Part shown: positions 1 through 8,150 of the stretch, one piece after another
Layout of the letters: the number at the start of each line of letters is the position of its first letter
Numbering within the stretch: the first letter of the stretch is position 1
From: DATDPY01 sp964395765
GTDB taxonomy: Bacteria; Bacteroidota; Bacteroidia; Cytophagales; Cyclobacteriaceae
Direction: 5' to 3'
Assembly (NCBI GenBank): GCA_964395765.1
Contig: CAYNCU010000059.1
Coordinates: forward strand, 1-19,535
Length of the DNA stretch: 19,535 bases
The notes under the pieces: model-generated
What the model was told of the DNA's origin: nothing
The model's database searches: none
What the model saw: the letters and a program-made list of their open reading frames with translations, nothing else
Program-made: the position numbers and the translations under genes

Positions 1-235
1 ATCTGCCAATGGTTGTATCGGCAATTACACATTCCACCTTGCTTCCGTCGGAATGAACAATATTTTTTTCAATGAACCGGGCTACATTCCTGGCCATTGT
101 CATGGTCTGGTTTTCCAGCGATTCCCTCACTCCGCCAAGACGGCCGTCAATTACCGGGCGAATACCCACTTTGGGTTTACTTCCTGTTGTCACAATATTT
201 TGCCTAATCGATGGATTATCTTTGAATTTTCCCAT
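1..235 (-). CDS. fucI: L-fucose isomerase, N-terminal fragment (cut by window edge)
   Basis: The first 78 codons of a minus-strand gene are visible; the remainder lies beyond the left edge. Translation from the ATG at 235 gives an N-terminal tail of about 20 residues, then residues 22-41 (KVGIRPVIDGRLGGVRESLE) and 67-78 (VECVIADTTIGR). Both closely match the start of L-fucose isomerase, a cytoplasmic Mn-dependent ketol isomerase that converts L-fucose to L-fuculose and also D-arabinose to D-ribulose. Active-site residues lie further downstream and cannot be checked. The 161 bases between this start and the hydrolase stop hold no other gene, so the promoter is probably there. A plus-strand reading of 53-253 is only a shadow. 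Identity rests on recognised N-terminal motifs; arabinose isomerase is less likely because the GIRP-IDGR-GGVRESLE block is typical of FucI. Confidence 0.88.
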   Translation of the reverse strand, partial: MGKFKDNPSIRQNIVTTGSKPKVGIRPVIDGRLGGVRESLENQTMTMARNVARFIEKNIVHSDGSKVECVIADTTIGR

Positions 236-396
236 ATTTTAAAAAATAATTAATATATGATGCCCCACTGTTTTTCCCAAAAAGCTAATGCCGTCAATAT
301 ACTCAACCTGTCAAATAATTCATAATATATGATGAAAAATGAAAATCAAAATTTACTTTATAATCCTCCTTGGGGGTTTTAATGAAAATAAACTTT

Positions 397-1089
397 TTAA
401 TTGTTTAAAATCTTATTAATTACGTCTGTTACTCTTTCCCCTAAAATCTCATTGCCGTAATCGGAAAAATGAAAACCGTCAAATTGTATAAGTGACTTGG
501 GGTCACCTTCCATCAGGTAAGCATACATATCATTCACCGCTACACCTAACCTGTTGGCAACGGCCATCGCGGCATTATTATAGGTAATGACATCTTCATT
601 TTTCATTCTAAAGTCCTGCAGGCTTTTATTGTAATCATTAAAAAGATCATCGATTACCGGTGTAGTGGTAGCCCAGATAACAATGGACCCGCTTGAATAT
701 TTATTAATTAATTTTATAATCAATTCTACATTCCGTGAATAAACTTCGGCAGGGATCATAGGTTCGTTCTGGTAGTAATCTACGGTACGTAAGTCATTCA
801 ATCCCGAATTAATATGAATGATATCATATTTATTCCCGGTGAGCCAGCTTTTCAGGTGCTGCAGAATGGACACCGTGTTTAAAGTATCATCTTCAGGTCC
901 CCAGGTAATTATTTTATCCCTCATATAATCCATTACAACAGGCTGGTAACCCGAACGGATTGAATCGCCGATCAGGGCAACTTTTTTAATATCAGTATTT
1001 TTATAACCGGAACTCAGGAAATAAACCGACGCAAATAATCCGGTTCTTATGAAACTCCTCCTGTTTAACATTTTAAAATCCCCGGGCAT
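397..1089 (-). CDS. Exported SGNH/GDSL-type hydrolase
   Basis: This 230-residue protein has the SGNH hydrolase blocks: block I GDS at 41-43 with nucleophile Ser43, block III GLND at 96-99 with Asn98, and block V DGFHFSDYG with Asp204 and His207. Such enzymes are esterases or deacetylases acting on acylated glycans, lipids or peptidoglycan; the substrate cannot be read from the sequence. The N-terminus (NRRSFIRTG, then a hydrophobic run to about residue 28) resembles a twin-arginine signal peptide, so export is likely. An internal ATG at 1071 (Met7) places the signal in a more usual position and has a GGGGA stretch before it, so the true start may be 1071. The gene runs in the same direction as fucI but 161 bases away, so co-transcription is possible but unproven. 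It diverges from the TonB receptor gene across 87 bases. Confidence 0.85.
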   Translation of the reverse strand: MPGDFKMLNRRSFIRTGLFASVYFLSSGYKNTDIKKVALIGDSIRSGYQPVVMDYMRDKIITWGPEDDTLNTVSILQHLKSWLTGNKYDIIHINSGLNDLRTVDYYQNEPMIPAEVYSRNVELIIKLINKYSSGSIVIWATTTPVIDDLFNDYNKSLQDFRMKNEDVITYNNAAMAVANRLGVAVNDMYAYLMEGDPKSLIQFDGFHFSDYGNEILGERVTDVINKILNN

Positions 1090-1176
1090 AAAGAAAACAG
1101 GTTATATTAGTGAGTAATCTCGGTAATTAAATTACACAATTTCATATTATTTTGAATTAATTCTTCGCAATAAGAA

Positions 1177-3501
1177 ATGGTTAGTATTTACAGATCCTTT
1201 AACAAGGCGAATCATAAATCTTTCATTTTCCTTTTGCTTGTTCTTATGCCGTTTTTGTGTGTTTATGTAAGCCCATCGCAGGCACAAATCAGGATCAGGG
1301 GAAAGGTTATTGATTCCAACAACGGAGGCGGTTTGCCCGGTGTTAACCTTCAGGTCAATGATTCCTTGGTTTATACTACCGATTTGAACGGCAGTTTTGA
1401 TATCCAGGTATCCTCTCCCCTTGCAAAAATACGCGCAAGTTATGTCGGTTACGAAAGCAAAACGATTTCGGTGAACCATACCGAAACCCTTACCATTGAA
1501 TTAAATGCCTCACAGTTTATGCTGGGAGAAGTGGTGGTGACGGCCTACGAAACACAGCAGAAGATCAAGGATATTCCCGGCAGCATTACACTCATCACAA
1601 AAAAGGACTTATCGGTCGAAAATAACGCTTCCGTGGTCCCGGCACTCAACCGGGTTCCGGGAATTTATATGCAATCGGGTTCTTATAATACGAATCGACT
1701 TACGATCCGGGGAATCGGTGCGCGCTCCTTGTTCGGGACAAGTAAGATAAGGGCCTATTATGATAATATCCCGCTAACCACCGGAGACGGGGAAACTACC
1801 ATTGAGGATATTGATCCTGCGTTGATCGACCGGATCGAGATTATTAAAGGACCATCTTCCAGCCTTTACGGCGCAGGATTGGGGGGTACTGTTCTGATCT
1901 CTTCCTTCCAGCCTACCCTTGATCAGAAGGATGTTATGTACCAGGCGACCGGAGGAAGCTACGGTTATTTTAAAAATGCCCTCACGGCCGAAGCCGGATT
2001 TAACCGGTCCAGAATTGCCGCCGGCTGGGACAGGCTTTACAGTGACGGGTACAGGGAGAACAACAGGGTTAAAAGAAATACTATCGGTTTATCCTCGAAA
2101 ACTGAATTGGGAAAAGGAACGGAACTTTCGGTTTTATACAATTATATAGATCTTTTCGGTCAGATTCCCTCCTCCCTCGACCAAACCACCTATGATACGA
2201 ATCCGAGGGCGGCGGCCTCATCATGGAAAACAGATGAAGGATTTGAAAGATACCACAAGGACCTGGCCGGAGTGAATCTCTCACAGCAAGTAGGAAAATC
2301 GAACGATATTGATGCTTCCGTTTTCTGGAGCTTTTATAAATCCTATGAACGAAGACCTTTCAACATCCTTACAGAACTCACCCGATCATGGGGGTCAAGA
2401 ATAAAATTTACAAACGCAGGTAAACTTTTCGGAAACAAAATTACCAATGCAGTAGGTTATGAATATTTTGAAGACCGGTATTACTGGAAGACTATTGAAA
2501 ATGTGGATAAAGCCGAAGGCGCTCTTTTGTCCGATAATAAGGAAGGCCGGAGAAATATGAATATTTTTGCCAAAACCGATTTTACCCTGCCTACGAAAAC
2601 TATACTGACGGCAGGCCTGAACCTGAATTTTACGGATTATCACTTTACCGATTTATATTCTACGGATAATATTGACAACAGCGGCTCTTATACCTTCGGC
2701 CAGACCTGGTCTCCGCGTATTGGAATTTCTCAGCCATTGACTCCCGTTTTTAATCTTTATGCCAGCGTCAGCCATGGCTTTTCCCCCCCTTCCCTTTCAG
2801 AAACACTAACCCCGGACGGGGATATCAACCCTGCAATAAAACCGGAAACCGGCCTGGATTATGAAACAGGAGTACGCGGTTTTCTTTTTAAATCAAGACT
2901 CTACCTTGATATTTCCATATTCTCATTACAGGTAAGAAATCTTCTGGTCGCTCAAAGAGTCGGCCCGGATGAATTCATTGGGGTGAATGCAGGCAAAACA
3001 AGTCATAAGGGTATTGAATTCACCACGAACTACAGGATAACAGGAAATGAATCGGGAAGTGAGCCCGGTCTTGTCGCTTTTTTTTCTTATGATTTTGCCG
3101 ATTTTAAATTCAGTAATTTCGTGAATGATACCATCGACTATTCGGGCAATCGTCTGACAGGCGTTCCGGAAAGTTCGGCCAATGCAGGGCTGGATTTTTC
3201 AATGCGCCAGGGTTTCTATGCCAATTTAAATTACGAGTTTGAAGATGGTATGCCTGTCAATGACAGCAATTCCGTTTTCACAAAACCCTTCCACCTGTTT
3301 AACCTGAAAACCGGATTCCGGCGCACCCTTGTTAACCACCTGACAATTGATATTTATGGTATTATGGACAACATCCTCGATGAAAAATATGCCTCCATGG
3401 TTCAGGTGAATGCATCCCCGGCACCTAACGGACCCCGGTATTTTTATCCCGGTCTGCCCAGAAATTATTATTTAGGAATTTCCGTAAGGTATGATCTGTA
3501 A
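1177..3501 (+). CDS. TonB-dependent outer-membrane receptor
   Basis: A 774-residue outer-membrane receptor importing a substrate across the outer membrane with TonB energy. Residues 1-37 form a signal peptide (hydrophobic core 16-30, ending SQAQ). Residues 39-110 are a carboxypeptidase-regulatory-like beta-sandwich (RGKVIDSNNGGGLPGVNLQV, later SYVGYESK) common in Bacteroidota receptors. A TonB-box-like EVVVTAYE is at 118-125. The plug covers about 127-242, with the hallmark RIEIIKGPSSSLYGAGLGG at 219-237. The rest is a beta-barrel with alternating aromatic strands ending near the C-terminus in YYLGISVRYDL. Length is normal. No SusD partner gene is adjacent, which argues against a classic SusCD polysaccharide pair and favours a siderophore, vitamin or small-ligand receptor, though no ligand can be assigned. 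The gene stands alone, diverging from the hydrolase and converging on the DUF4340 operon. Confidence 0.93.
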   Translation: MVSIYRSFNKANHKSFIFLLLVLMPFLCVYVSPSQAQIRIRGKVIDSNNGGGLPGVNLQVNDSLVYTTDLNGSFDIQVSSPLAKIRASYVGYESKTISVNHTETLTIELNASQFMLGEVVVTAYETQQKIKDIPGSITLITKKDLSVENNASVVPALNRVPGIYMQSGSYNTNRLTIRGIGARSLFGTSKIRAYYDNIPLTTGDGETTIEDIDPALIDRIEIIKGPSSSLYGAGLGGTVLISSFQPTLDQKDVMYQATGGSYGYFKNALTAEAGFNRSRIAAGWDRLYSDGYRENNRVKRNTIGLSSKTELGKGTELSVLYNYIDLFGQIPSSLDQTTYDTNPRAAASSWKTDEGFERYHKDLAGVNLSQQVGKSNDIDASVFWSFYKSYERRPFNILTELTRSWGSRIKFTNAGKLFGNKITNAVGYEYFEDRYYWKTIENVDKAEGALLSDNKEGRRNMNIFAKTDFTLPTKTILTAGLNLNFTDYHFTDLYSTDNIDNSGSYTFGQTWSPRIGISQPLTPVFNLYASVSHGFSPPSLSETLTPDGDINPAIKPETGLDYETGVRGFLFKSRLYLDISIFSLQVRNLLVAQRVGPDEFIGVNAGKTSHKGIEFTTNYRITGNESGSEPGLVAFFSYDFADFKFSNFVNDTIDYSGNRLTGVPESSANAGLDFSMRQGFYANLNYEFEDGMPVNDSNSVFTKPFHLFNLKTGFRRTLVNHLTIDIYGIMDNILDEKYASMVQVNASPAPNGPRYFYPGLPRNYYLGISVRYDL

Positions 3502-3547
3502 TAAAAGATAATTATTTATAATGGATAGTTAAAATAAAATAATCTAC

Positions 3548-3695
3548 GAGCTTCAAACTCCAATTTCCCACCTTCAACTGCCAATAGGTTCGTTAAAAAA
3601 CATCATCATATGAAAGCTATTTACAATGTTTTAGCCCCTCAAATGTGAAATCAAAAATCAAAATTTGAAAATTGAAAATTGAAAATTGGAAATTG
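3548..3695. repeat. AT-rich intergenic repeat with tandem TTGAAAA heptads
   Basis: The 208 bases between the convergent receptor and DUF4340 genes hold no gene but are structured. Four consecutive heptads run from 3665 to 3692 (three TTGAAAA, then TTGGAAA) and continue as TTG. About 110 bases upstream, from 3548, is a stretch of the complementary style (TTCAAAC, CCAATTTCCC, TTCAACT), so the two could partly pair as an imperfect long hairpin. A 17-base core (3678-3694) recurs exactly at 12345-12361. A dispersed Bacteroidota repeat or a two-way transcription end are both possible; I see no clean GC stem with a T tract. Confidence 0.5.
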
Positions 3696-3709
3696 ATAGT
3701 TATATGTCA

Positions 3710-4651
3710 CTAATGTTTCTTTTCCTTTTTAACAAAACCAATTCTTCCCTTAAATATCCTTTTCATAATAGTGCTGTCGGCGAAATAATTATTGGGATTG
3801 TATTCCGAATGAAGCACAAGTCCATATTTGGGATTGGTATAGGCATCGATCCTGATGGCTTTGAGTCCCTTGAAATTAAGGATGGCGGAATAAACAGGAT
3901 GATTGAATGCTGCCGGGTTAACATCATCGACATATTTACTGCTCGATACGTAGCGGAGATCGGAAAGATACCTGGCCACGGAAGCGGAATCGGCTTTCCC
4001 GGATCCGAGGTACCATACGCTATCCGGGTTATTCAATGTAAATGAAGAATCTCCGGGATAGGTAAAAGCTACCTGCCTGAGTGAATCACTGTTGATTTGC
4101 AGGAAGTGATTGTTCCGGAAGCCGTCGGGATTGCTGAAATAGGATATCCCCATAAAATTATCCGCAGAATAAACGGTATTATCATCACTCAATCTCACAT
4201 AGGTATAAAATTCCTGCCTTCCCTGTATTCCGAATTTTCCAATCACTATATCCAATGAATTTTTAGGGCCTTCATAAACCCTGACCCGCGTACCCGTAGT
4301 GTCCACCTGGTATTCCGGCCATTTTTTAGGGTCTCTTGTTACAATCCGGCTAGGCTCAATTGACATCAGGCCGTTGAGTGCATTCTTTACACTGGCAGCA
4401 GTCGCTTCAACCGTTTTATTTAATTTAGGAAGGGTAACCTTCCACATACCGTTATCATCCTTGTATACATCGTATTGACTACCTTTTTTATTGACCGTAA
4501 TTTTTGTCACATGGGTCGTATCGATCTGTACCAGGTTGGCTTTAAAAGAACTGCTTCTTCCGGTATGACGAAAAACCCTTAATGATAAATAAATAGCCGC
4601 AAGGATAACCAAAAAAACGATTAGCCACAGATTATTGATTTTCCTAAACAT
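3710..4651 (-). CDS. DUF4340 membrane-anchored periplasmic protein
   Basis: This 313-residue protein starts with one membrane anchor (about residues 8-25, LWLIVFLVILAAIYLSLRVF), followed by a polar, beta-rich extracytoplasmic part. The content fits the DUF4340 family: VTKITVNKKGSQYDVYKDDNGMWKV near 48-72, then IVIGKFGIQGRQEFYTYVRLSDDNTVY around 135-160, where DUF4340 proteins typically have a G-x-x-x-x-x-G...YVR/K...VY pattern. The function is unknown. The family is regularly encoded directly after GldG-like genes, and here it is the last of four same-strand genes, 13 bases after the GldG-like stop, so a role as accessory subunit of the ABC complex is inferred from context. The C-terminus is basic (KKEKKH). 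It converges on the TonB receptor gene across a repeat-containing spacer. Confidence 0.82.
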   Translation of the reverse strand: MFRKINNLWLIVFLVILAAIYLSLRVFRHTGRSSSFKANLVQIDTTHVTKITVNKKGSQYDVYKDDNGMWKVTLPKLNKTVEATAASVKNALNGLMSIEPSRIVTRDPKKWPEYQVDTTGTRVRVYEGPKNSLDIVIGKFGIQGRQEFYTYVRLSDDNTVYSADNFMGISYFSNPDGFRNNHFLQINSDSLRQVAFTYPGDSSFTLNNPDSVWYLGSGKADSASVARYLSDLRYVSSSKYVDDVNPAAFNHPVYSAILNFKGLKAIRIDAYTNPKYGLVLHSEYNPNNYFADSTIMKRIFKGRIGFVKKEKKH

Positions 4652-4664
4652 ATGAGATCATTTA

Positions 4665-6182
4665 TTAATAATTTCCCTGTATCCACTTCTGTTTTTTCTT
4701 CAAATATCTTTGCCTTCTTGCGAAACCAATGATCAGGACCAATAAAATAGGCAGGAAAACATTAAGGTATTTTATCAGGTTCCGCTTTGTGTCATCCACT
4801 TTTTCAAGAGGCCGGTTGGTAATGCCCTTGGTCCTGAGGTTGATCAGACCTGTATCGTCCGATAACCAATCGATCGCATTGACTTCAAAATTTACATTAT
4901 CTTCATTGAGTTGCTGAGCCTGGGAACTGGATCCGTTAACGGCAAATTTTCCATTGGAAATGACGATCATTTTGGAATTCCCCTTTCCTCCCAGGGGGCC
5001 CGTTGCCGCAACCGCTACGACCTGCTGCCCGAGGGTGAAATCGGATTTCGACCAATTCTTATTGATATCGATATAGCTGGGTGCGGAAACCACACCGGTA
5101 TTGTCCGATGTGTAAGCAAGGGGTTTGATGCTAACTGCGGAATCTTTCGGCAGGTAAGTAATCGATGAAACAAAGGGCATGAACAGGGATTCGAGTCCCT
5201 GAACGGCAGGGTGATCGGAGAATTTTCCAATAATTGGAAAATAGGGAAATGATATTTGGGTGCTCATCACAAATTGTCCCTGCTGTTGCCGTACTGAAAC
5301 CTGTCCGCATGTTGCATCCACGAGATAAGAATCGTTAACGGTGATCCCTTTTCCCTGAAGCCATTCCCGCATACCGATATCCGGTGCATTACCCAGGTAA
5401 GCCCGGCTTAAATCAGCATTCAATGGACTGTAAGCAACAAAAATATTTCCCCCGGAATTAAGATAATTGTCAAGGATCCTGAACTGGGCCTGTGGAATGG
5501 TGTCCTGGGGATCAATGATGGCAATTGCCTTATAGGTTAACGGGATGGTGGTGGTATCGGTCAAGGTTAATTCTTCCACATCATTGAGGACAGATAAATC
5601 TTCCTGAACCTGCTGAGAAGAGGAAAGAGGCGGCTCGCCATTACCCTCTATGAAAGCAATTTTGTTTTTATGCTTGATCGACAGTTTCTTAATGGCCGTT
5701 GTTAATTCATATTCCATCCCGGCCCCTGGTTTCAGTACCGGAATAACCTGTGATTTATCACCCATTTGAAGCACCGCTCCCATGTAGGCCCGCATCTGCT
5801 TCACCTGGTCTCTTTCAGTAACGTTAACCATGATCGGGTGAATGCCCGCCTGCTGCGCCTTGGTTTCCTGTTGCTGGTTCTCATTCGGGTTTATAAATTC
5901 ATACACCAGGTTGCCATGGGCCCGGTTTTCATATTCAATCAGTAAATCGATAAAATCCTTACGCTGACTGAGTAATTGAGGGGGAAGGTCCTTTGAATAA
6001 TATGCCTTAACCGTGACTACATCATTCAGGTTTTTCAAAATATCCTTGGTAGCCTTGCTTAGGGTATATCTTTTATCAGCTGTAAAATCAAGTCGCACAT
6101 ATGCCTGTTCTGAAATCAGGTCCACAATAAAGATGATGGCCAGAACTACTGCGATTTGCGTTATAACCTTATTTTTTTTCAT
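4665..6182 (-). CDS. gldG: GldG-like ABC transporter auxiliary protein
   Basis: A 505-residue membrane-anchored protein. Residues 8-23 form an N-terminal membrane helix, soon followed by the family hallmark DKRYTLS (36-42). A large extracytoplasmic region covers about 40-465, containing the ABC_transp_aux-type fold with IAFIEGNGEPPL at 175-186, AIIDPQDTIP at 221-230 and LDNYLNSGGNIFVAYSP at 237-253. A second helix lies at 470-487 with a basic cytoplasmic tail. In Flavobacterium, GldG works with GldF and the ATPase GldA and is required for gliding, but homologues are widespread in non-gliding bacteria paired with DUF4340, as here. The name therefore marks family rather than proven motility. 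It is third in a four-gene operon, 25 bases after the permease stop and 13 bases before the DUF4340 start. Confidence 0.85.
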   Translation of the reverse strand: MKKNKVITQIAVVLAIIFIVDLISEQAYVRLDFTADKRYTLSKATKDILKNLNDVVTVKAYYSKDLPPQLLSQRKDFIDLLIEYENRAHGNLVYEFINPNENQQQETKAQQAGIHPIMVNVTERDQVKQMRAYMGAVLQMGDKSQVIPVLKPGAGMEYELTTAIKKLSIKHKNKIAFIEGNGEPPLSSSQQVQEDLSVLNDVEELTLTDTTTIPLTYKAIAIIDPQDTIPQAQFRILDNYLNSGGNIFVAYSPLNADLSRAYLGNAPDIGMREWLQGKGITVNDSYLVDATCGQVSVRQQQGQFVMSTQISFPYFPIIGKFSDHPAVQGLESLFMPFVSSITYLPKDSAVSIKPLAYTSDNTGVVSAPSYIDINKNWSKSDFTLGQQVVAVAATGPLGGKGNSKMIVISNGKFAVNGSSSQAQQLNEDNVNFEVNAIDWLSDDTGLINLRTKGITNRPLEKVDDTKRNLIKYLNVFLPILLVLIIGFARRQRYLKKKQKWIQGNY

Positions 6183-6207
6183 AAAACCGTTTATTAAAAA
6201 CCGGGCA

Positions 6208-6933
6208 TTAACTGACCCAGTTTCTTTTTGATAACATTGTTTCTGACATTAACAGACCAACAAATATGACGGACAGGAAATAAATGATATCCCTTGAATC
6301 GACAACCCCTCTTGAAATGGATTCAAAATGGGTTCTTGCACTCAGGTAATTGAAAATGTCCCCGAGAATCCCTGTCATCTGGGAAGAAATAACATCAAAT
6401 AGTACATGGAAGAAGATCCCGATAAATAAGGCCAGCAGAAAAGCTACGATCTGGTTGTTGGTGATACTGCTGGAAAATATCCCTATGCTGATATACATGG
6501 CGCTGAACAGTAATAAGCCAAGATATCCGCCGATGGTGGCGCCATGGTCGATTTTTCCCAGGTGAGCCACCGTAATATAATACGGCAGGGTACAGGCAAG
6601 TGCAATGGCCACAAGCAGGAAACAAGCCAGGAATTTTCCCAATACGATCTGCCAGTCCGATACCGCTTTCGTAGACAGCAGTTCAATGGTTCCGCCTCTC
6701 GTTTCTTCGGCAAGGGAACGCATCGTTATCGCCGGAATAAAAAAGAACAGGGTCCAGTAGGAAATAGCGAAAAATACCTGCAGGTCAGCCTGCCCGATCA
6801 GGAATATTGAATTTCCGAAAAGCCATGTGAAAAATCCGCTTAAGCCGAGAAAAAGGATGATCATCACGTAGGCGATCAGCGAATCAAAATAAGAAGCAAG
6901 TTCCTTTTTAGTTAATATCCATATTTTATTCAT
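6208..6933 (-). CDS. gldF: GldF-like ABC-2 type permease
   Basis: A 241-residue integral membrane protein with about six hydrophobic helices (near residues 18-38, 52-70, 100-122, 135-152, 160-182 and 216-232). After the second helix it carries the ABC-2 permease signature: SLAEETRGGTIELLSTKAVSDWQIVLGKFLA at about 73-103, where the E-E-x-x-x-G-T-x-E-x-L element contacts the ATPase. The length fits GldF and related ABC2_membrane proteins. Its start lies 18 bases after the ATPase stop and it is followed by the GldG-like gene, so it is the transmembrane channel subunit of this ABC system. The exported or moved substrate is unknown in all characterised relatives, and nothing in the sequence reveals it here. 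Confidence 0.87.
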   Translation of the reverse strand: MNKIWILTKKELASYFDSLIAYVMIILFLGLSGFFTWLFGNSIFLIGQADLQVFFAISYWTLFFFIPAITMRSLAEETRGGTIELLSTKAVSDWQIVLGKFLACFLLVAIALACTLPYYITVAHLGKIDHGATIGGYLGLLLFSAMYISIGIFSSSITNNQIVAFLLALFIGIFFHVLFDVISSQMTGILGDIFNYLSARTHFESISRGVVDSRDIIYFLSVIFVGLLMSETMLSKRNWVS

Positions 6934-6951
6934 AAGCGATAATTTTCAGGT

Positions 6952-7878
6952 TTAATTGGTTACTTCCCTGAATACGTCTTCCAGTTTGGTTTCGATGCCG
7001 GATATTTCAAGTAAATACCATTTTTGCTGCACGCAGAGATCAAATATCGGCTTCCTCGATGAGGCTTCCGGCTTGCTCTGAACAAGGTAGAAACCCGGTC
7101 TTGATTCCATCGCGTTAACTTTTTCAACACTGGCCAGGCTGAGTAATGCTTTCTTCACCTCTTCTTCGCCCGCTTCAATTTTAACAGATAATAATTCCTG
7201 CCCCTGGGCCTGGTGCCTGAGTGTCTCGGAGGTTCCATCGGCAACAATTTTTCCTTTATTGATGATTAAAATCCTGTCGCAGGTAGCCTCTACTTCCGAA
7301 AGGATGTGGGAACTGAGAATTACAGTCTTTTCTTTGCCGAGGTGCTTGATCAGTTTTCTTATCTCGATGATCTGGTTGGGGTCCAGGCCGGAAGTAGGCT
7401 CATCGAGAATCAATACACTGGGTTCATGAATCATCGCCTGGGCCAGACCTACACGCTGTTTATAACCTTTCGATAATTCACCGATTTTTTTATGCCTTTC
7501 CAAACCGAGTCCGCATACGTCAACCATTTCCTTTATCCGCCGGGGAATATCCGTTCTGCTTATTCCCTGAATTTCAGCGCTGAATTCCAGGTAATCTATT
7601 ATCGCCATATCCGTGTACAAAGGGTTGGTTTCCGGCAGGTACCCGATCTTCTTTTTAATTTCTTCGGGATCCTGGCTGGATTTAAAACCTTCCACCGTTA
7701 CATTTCCTGCTGTGGGCGCCATATAACAGGTTATGATTTTCATAGTGGTGGTTTTTCCGGCCCCGTTCGGACCCAGGAATCCTACAATCTCACCGGGCTG
7801 TACCTGAAAAGATATGTTGTCCACAGCCTTGTCATCACCGTATTTTTTAGTGAGATTTTCAACGATTATTGAGGCCAT
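6952..7878 (-). CDS. gldA: GldA-like ABC transporter ATP-binding protein
   Basis: A 308-residue ATPase with all nucleotide-binding motifs intact: Walker A GPNGAGKTT at 36-44, Q-loop region GYLPETNPLY at 79-88, signature LSKGYKQR at 135-142, Walker B VLILDE at 155-160, D-loop SGLD at 163-166 and switch His191. A C-terminal extension of about 80 residues (ending ISGIETKLEDVFREVTN) is typical of drug-export/GldA-type ATPases. It powers the adjacent GldF-like permease. It is the first clearly assigned gene of the four-gene operon (spacings 18, 25 and 13 bases). Its ATG at 7878 overlaps by 13 bases the end of a small upstream ORF, which could couple their translation. GldA is needed for gliding in Flavobacterium, but similar operons occur in non-gliders, so motility is not implied. 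Confidence 0.88.
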   Translation of the reverse strand: MASIIVENLTKKYGDDKAVDNISFQVQPGEIVGFLGPNGAGKTTTMKIITCYMAPTAGNVTVEGFKSSQDPEEIKKKIGYLPETNPLYTDMAIIDYLEFSAEIQGISRTDIPRRIKEMVDVCGLGLERHKKIGELSKGYKQRVGLAQAMIHEPSVLILDEPTSGLDPNQIIEIRKLIKHLGKEKTVILSSHILSEVEATCDRILIINKGKIVADGTSETLRHQAQGQELLSVKIEAGEEEVKKALLSLASVEKVNAMESRPGFYLVQSKPEASSRKPIFDLCVQQKWYLLEISGIETKLEDVFREVTN

Positions 7879-8045
7879 ATTAATAAGGATTTTGCGCTGG
7901 CAATTTTATACACTAACCCATATAATATCAACAAATTGAGCTGGTATTTAACATTTTTTAACCCTGTCCATCCTTTAATGTATTTTCTTGCACGATAATA
8001 ATCGGGTTGTAACACCATCTTTGAGAATTCGAAGTCAATTACCAT
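7866..8045 (-). CDS. Possible small protein of 59 residues, unrecognised
   Basis: An open frame upstream of the ABC operon reads 59 residues from the ATG at 8045, preceded by AAGGAC close to the start. A longer version from a TTG at 8117 would give 83 residues, but that start lies upstream of a candidate -7 box at 8104-8111, which favours the shorter form. The product begins MVIDFEFSKM, is basic and aromatic in the middle (YYRARKYIKGWTGLKNVKYQ), then has a hydrophobic stretch (LNLLILYGLVYKIA) that could be a short membrane or amphipathic helix. It overlaps the ATPase start by 13 bases. I recognise no family. It could be a genuine operon leader gene, a decayed gene, or a chance frame in a 272-base spacer. 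Confidence 0.3.
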   Translation of the reverse strand: MVIDFEFSKMVLQPDYYRARKYIKGWTGLKNVKYQLNLLILYGLVYKIASAKSLLIWPQ

Positions 8046-8103
8046 GTCCTTCAGGATGCGGAAAGTGAAATGTAATCGAATTAAGTTATTGAATCCTGAA
8101 AAA

Positions 8104-8111
8104 CAAAAGTA
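8104..8111 (-). promoter_or_regulatory. Candidate -7 box for the ABC operon
   Basis: On the minus strand this reads TACTTTTG, an exact match to the Bacteroidota -7 consensus TAnnTTTG. A TTTG lies upstream at 8126-8123, but with only 11 bases between the elements, shorter than usual for the -33 box. Transcription would begin near 8098, about 53 bases before the small ORF start at 8045 and about 220 before the ATPase start. Confidence 0.4.
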
Positions 8112-8150
8112 AAGCAAGTCGACAAACCGGTATTTGGAAAGTATTACCCG

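Noticed and set aside
361..380. AAGGAGG on the minus strand, a strong Shine-Dalgarno match
   Set aside because: No start codon with an open frame follows at the proper distance, so it is probably chance.
1145..1155. TATTATTTTG before the TonB receptor as a -7 box
   Set aside because: The spacing inside the motif is one base short of TAnnTTTG and no -33 element is seen.
1147..1479. Minus-strand frame of 110 codons overlapping the start of the TonB receptor gene
   Set aside because: It lies almost wholly inside the receptor's signal peptide and first domain, shows no recognisable motif, and the receptor reading is far stronger.
7492..7872. Plus-strand frame of 126 codons opposite the ABC ATPase
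   Set aside because: It is antisense to the Walker A and Q-loop region of the ATPase and has no family features; it is a shadow of the real gene.
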